NCBI GenBank assembly: GCA_902519435.1
Contig: CABYKC010000003.1
Span: 1 to 55,213, forward strand
DNA length: 55,213 nt
Direction: 5' to 3'
Source of the DNA: an uncultured Alphaproteobacteria bacterium
GTDB taxonomy: Bacteria > Pseudomonadota > Alphaproteobacteria > HIMB59 > GCA-002718135
The notes under the pieces were generated by a model that saw only the letters and a list, made by a program, of their open reading frames with translations, was not told the DNA's origin and ran no database searches. The translations under genes were made by a program, and so were the position numbers. Below are positions 52,999 to 55,213 of the stretch, piece by piece. Within the stretch, counting starts at the first letter, position 1, and each line of letters begins with the position of its first letter.

Positions 52999-54017
52999 CA
53001 CTTAATATTGCCAAGCCTAATCGCATTTTTTTGAGCTTTGATTGCCAGTTCCATAACTTTTAAACAATGTGATTGATCCATTGCAGTACTAGTTCTGTTT
53101 ATAACATCACCCATTAATCTTTCAAAATATGTTAGGGGTTCTTTAGAAGGATTTTTATATTCATATTTTTTATTGTTAACTAAAAAAAGGTGATCTGTAC
53201 CCTGTCTACCAACAAGATCGACATACTTTCTTAATTCAATGTATCCTTTTGTACCTAAAATGGTCAATCTGCCATCACCCCAATTAGGTAAAGCATCAGG
53301 AGTGTACCAGTCTACCCTAATGTAACCTCTACCCTTATCTCCATGAATTAAAATTTCACCAAAATCTTCAAACTTATTATGTTTAGGATTTGAAAAATTA
53401 CCTGTTGAAGAATTTATAATTTCTACATTTTTAGATCCAGTAAAAAATAAAAACTGATCTATTTGATGTGAAGCAATATCACATAAAATACCACCATATT
53501 GATCGTAATCAAAAAACCAATCAGGTCTAGTTTCGATATTCAATCGGTGAGGTCCCATTCCAATTGTTTGAACAACATCTCCAATTTCACCCGCTTGAAT
53601 TAAATCATAGGCAGCTTGAACTGACGGCACTTCAAATCTTTCAGAAAAATCAATTGAAAAAATTTTTCCTGTTTTTTTTGCAGTATTTTCAATTTCTTTA
53701 AGTTGTTCTAAAGTTGTACAACCAGGTTTATCTAACATTACATCTTTTCCAGCATTCATACACTCAATAGCTAAAGCTGCTCTTTTAACTGGAATGTCTG
53801 CTATCAATACTAATTCAATTTCTTTATTTTTAAATAAATCCTCTTTATTTGTAAAGCGAGGTATATCAGGATGTTTTTCATTAAAATCTTTTGTAATTTT
53901 ATTATCAGTTTCATTCCACCAGCCAACACATTCGCATCCCAAATTTAACATACCATTTAATTGTCCAAAAATGTGTCTATGCTCAACACCCATTGCAGCA
54001 ACTTTAATTTTTCTCAT
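52998..54017 (-). CDS. Gfo/Idh/MocA family oxidoreductase (2)
   Basis: A 339-residue NAD(P)-dependent dehydrogenase of the Gfo/Idh family. The start is unusual: VAAMGVEHRHIFGQLNGML, where the glycine-rich loop is altered to GVEHRH, seen in a subgroup of this family. MLDKPGCTTLEQLKEIE is the EKP-like motif with Asp for Glu (DKP). FDYDQYGGILCDIASHQIDQFLFF carries the catalytic Asp and His. The substrate is unknown. It is translationally coupled to the uronate isomerase gene. Confidence 0.86.
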   Translation of the reverse strand: MRKIKVAAMGVEHRHIFGQLNGMLNLGCECVGWWNETDNKITKDFNEKHPDIPRFTNKEDLFKNKEIELVLIADIPVKRAALAIECMNAGKDVMLDKPGCTTLEQLKEIENTAKKTGKIFSIDFSERFEVPSVQAAYDLIQAGEIGDVVQTIGMGPHRLNIETRPDWFFDYDQYGGILCDIASHQIDQFLFFTGSKNVEIINSSTGNFSNPKHNKFEDFGEILIHGDKGRGYIRVDWYTPDALPNWGDGRLTILGTKGYIELRKYVDLVGRQGTDHLFLVNNKKYEYKNPSKEPLTYFERLMGDVINRTSTAMDQSHCLKVMELAIKAQKNAIRLGNIK

Positions 54018-54028
54018 GATTAAATATT

Positions 54029-55057
54029 TTACTCCATTGTAATTAGTTTATTTTTTTTAGATGATTCTATCATTGCATCAATTAGATAATGAACTTTCAA
54101 TGCTTCTTTTCCAGTAATTTCAAATTTTTTATTTGTATTAATTGATTTTGCAAAATTAAGTATAAGATCTTTATGCCAATCAAATGGAAAAGCCATAGGG
54201 TCAGCGCTACCGCCAGTTCCAGATTCCTCTCCGAACTCTTCTTTTTTACCGTTCCTCCAATTAATAATAAGTGTTCCTGCTTCAAGTTTGACTGTTGCAT
54301 TTTCACAATGAAGAACAATTGACTCTGATGAGCCTGGAAAAACACTCGTTGAAGCGAATAAAGATGCAATTACACTATTTTTAAATTTAATACCACCAGT
54401 TACAAAATTTTCTGACTCCATTTTATGAAACTTTGTAGTTTCCGCCATTACCATCACGTCTTTAACATCCCCTAAAAGACTGATAGCAAGATCAAGTGTA
54501 TGAATAGCTTGGCTTATAAGAACTCCTCCACCATCTCTCTTGTATGTTCCTCTACCTGGTTCATCATAATAGGACTGTTCTCGCCACCATGGAATATTGA
54601 TTTGAGCTGAAAAAATTTGACCAAATTTATTCTCATTTATTAATGATTTTAATTTAATTGAGGATTTTCTAAATCTGTGTTGAAAAACTATACCGAGGTT
54701 AACTTTATTATTTTCACAAATTGAGACTATACTTTTTGCATTTTCTAAAGTTCGTTCAATTGGTTTTTCCATTAAGATATGTTTTCCATGTTTACTAAAT
54801 TGCTCTACTAGTTCTAAGCGTTGATTTGGAGGGGTGATGATATCCACCATGTCAACTTCAGGATTATCATAAATATTATCAATGTCTTGAAATGAATTAA
54901 AATTATAATTTTTAGAAAAATTTTCTCTTTTTTCCTTATTTCGAGAAAAAACTCCAACTACATTAATATCGTCCTTTAATTCATTTAAAGCCAAGGCATG
55001 GGGTTTTGCAGCCATACCCGTACCAATAATAGCAAGTCCAATTTTTTTAGAACTCAT
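54029..55057 (-). CDS. Gfo/Idh/MocA family oxidoreductase (3)
   Basis: A 342-residue Gfo/Idh dehydrogenase, third in the cluster. It has the canonical AIIGTGMAAKPHALALNEL dinucleotide loop, ILMEKPIERTLENAK (EKP) and GGGVLISQAIHTLDLAISLLG with the catalytic Asp and His. MWFDFG-type motifs of fucosidases are absent, as expected. It follows a sugar ABC ATPase, whose stop shares a base with this start (TAATG), so it acts on a product of the imported sugar. The substrate cannot be assigned from sequence. Confidence 0.88.
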   Translation of the reverse strand: MSSKKIGLAIIGTGMAAKPHALALNELKDDINVVGVFSRNKEKRENFSKNYNFNSFQDIDNIYDNPEVDMVDIITPPNQRLELVEQFSKHGKHILMEKPIERTLENAKSIVSICENNKVNLGIVFQHRFRKSSIKLKSLINENKFGQIFSAQINIPWWREQSYYDEPGRGTYKRDGGGVLISQAIHTLDLAISLLGDVKDVMVMAETTKFHKMESENFVTGGIKFKNSVIASLFASTSVFPGSSESIVLHCENATVKLEAGTLIINWRNGKKEEFGEESGTGGSADPMAFPFDWHKDLILNFAKSINTNKKFEITGKEALKVHYLIDAMIESSKKNKLITME

Positions 55058-55212
55058 TAATTATTTTTTTTTGATACAGACATGCCATTCTCTTCAAAAA
55101 GATGAACTGAATCTCTTTTAAAACGCAGATATAATTCTTCTCCCTTATTAATTTTATATTGCCCGGTATGATGAACAATTAATTGTTTTATTCCTTCACC
55201 TTGACAATAAAA
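55057..55212 (-). CDS. Sugar ABC transporter ATP-binding protein, C-terminal end (cut by window)
   Basis: Only the last 51 residues are in the window. They read FYCQGEGIKQLIVHHTGQY, then KINKGEELYLRFKRDSVHLF and a short tail ending in KKNN. The GEELYLRFKRDSVHLFEENG segment is typical of the TOBE domain at the end of UgpC/MsmX/MalK-type ATPases of CUT1 sugar transporters. It overlaps the downstream Gfo/Idh start by one base, so an importer for a further carbohydrate lies beyond the window. Type of sugar unknown. Confidence 0.8.
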   Translation of the reverse strand, partial: FYCQGEGIKQLIVHHTGQYKINKGEELYLRFKRDSVHLFEENGMSVSKKNN

Positions 55213-55213
55213 G

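Noticed and set aside
1..55213. CRISPR, insertion sequence, prophage or attachment site
   Set aside because: No regular spaced repeats, transposase, integrase or terminal inverted repeats were seen. The sugar island has no visible mobile-element borders inside the window.

Overview
The window is about 55 kb of very AT-rich, tightly packed bacterial DNA. Most genes sit in head-to-tail strings with ATGA, TAATG or few-base junctions, and many convergent pairs overlap at their stop codons. No stretch longer than about 160 bases lacks a gene. I saw no rRNA, tRNA, CRISPR array, insertion sequence or phage gene. Several features point to a free-living marine alphaproteobacterium with a streamlined genome: a 5-aminolevulinate synthase (Shemin route), HemJ, a GcrA-type C-terminal domain, a MotA/MotB-like pair of the kind seen in Rhodospirillales, a dimethylglycine/sarcosine dehydrogenase, and periplasmic binding-protein transporters for peptides and sugars. 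The sugar genes fit the HIMB59/AEGEAN-169 lineage better than core SAR11, but that placement is inference from gene content.

Region 1 (1-12.4 kb) is mixed core content: uvrB (cut by the window start), a 3-hydroxyisobutyryl-CoA hydrolase, a dimethylglycine/sarcosine dehydrogenase, an anchored AsmA-like protein, an AEC permease, a TPR protein, a DUF2805 protein, a YfcG-like glutathione transferase, LysE, YajQ, RmuC, a YqaA-like membrane protein and an M24 peptidase.

Region 2 (12.4-17.7 kb) is a complete Dpp/Opp-type ABC importer operon on the minus strand: binding protein, two permeases and a fused double ATPase. A strong hairpin follows the binding-protein gene, and a 15-bp direct repeat brackets the presumed promoter.

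Region 3 (17.8-26 kb) is the haem block. A minus-strand operon hemC(+extension)-hemE-hemH-hemF-hemJ is followed divergently by cytochrome b561 and hemA. Together these cover most steps from glycine and succinyl-CoA to haem; hemB and a separate hemD are not in view.

Region 4 (26-34.5 kb) holds envelope and stress genes: a small unlisted lipoprotein candidate, an exported pentapeptide-repeat protein, a MotB/OmpA-like coiled-coil protein with its MotA/TolQ-like partner, cyclopropane fatty acid synthase, a short GcrA-like protein, MsrA, a NUDIX hydrolase, a peroxiredoxin and an agmatinase-family ureohydrolase.

Region 5 (34.4-55.2 kb) is a sugar-acid and deoxy-sugar catabolic island. One minus-strand operon of eleven genes (45.3 to 34.4 kb) encodes a CUT2-type sugar importer, then aldose dehydrogenase, L-fuconate dehydratase, fuconolactonase, intracellular GH29 alpha-L-fucosidase, mutarotase, KDG kinase and KDPG aldolase. 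Next to it are mannonate dehydratase, fructuronate reductase, a Bh0493-type uronate isomerase, an Ldh2-family and an SDR dehydrogenase, three Gfo/Idh dehydrogenases, a sugar isomerase/epimerase and the tail of a second sugar ABC ATPase. The hexuronate branch (UxaC-UxuB-UxuA-KdgK-Eda) is complete. The L-fucose branch is complete down to 2-keto-3-deoxy-L-fuconate, after which no dedicated enzyme is obvious; this gap, and the unassigned Gfo/Idh cluster, are the most interesting open points.
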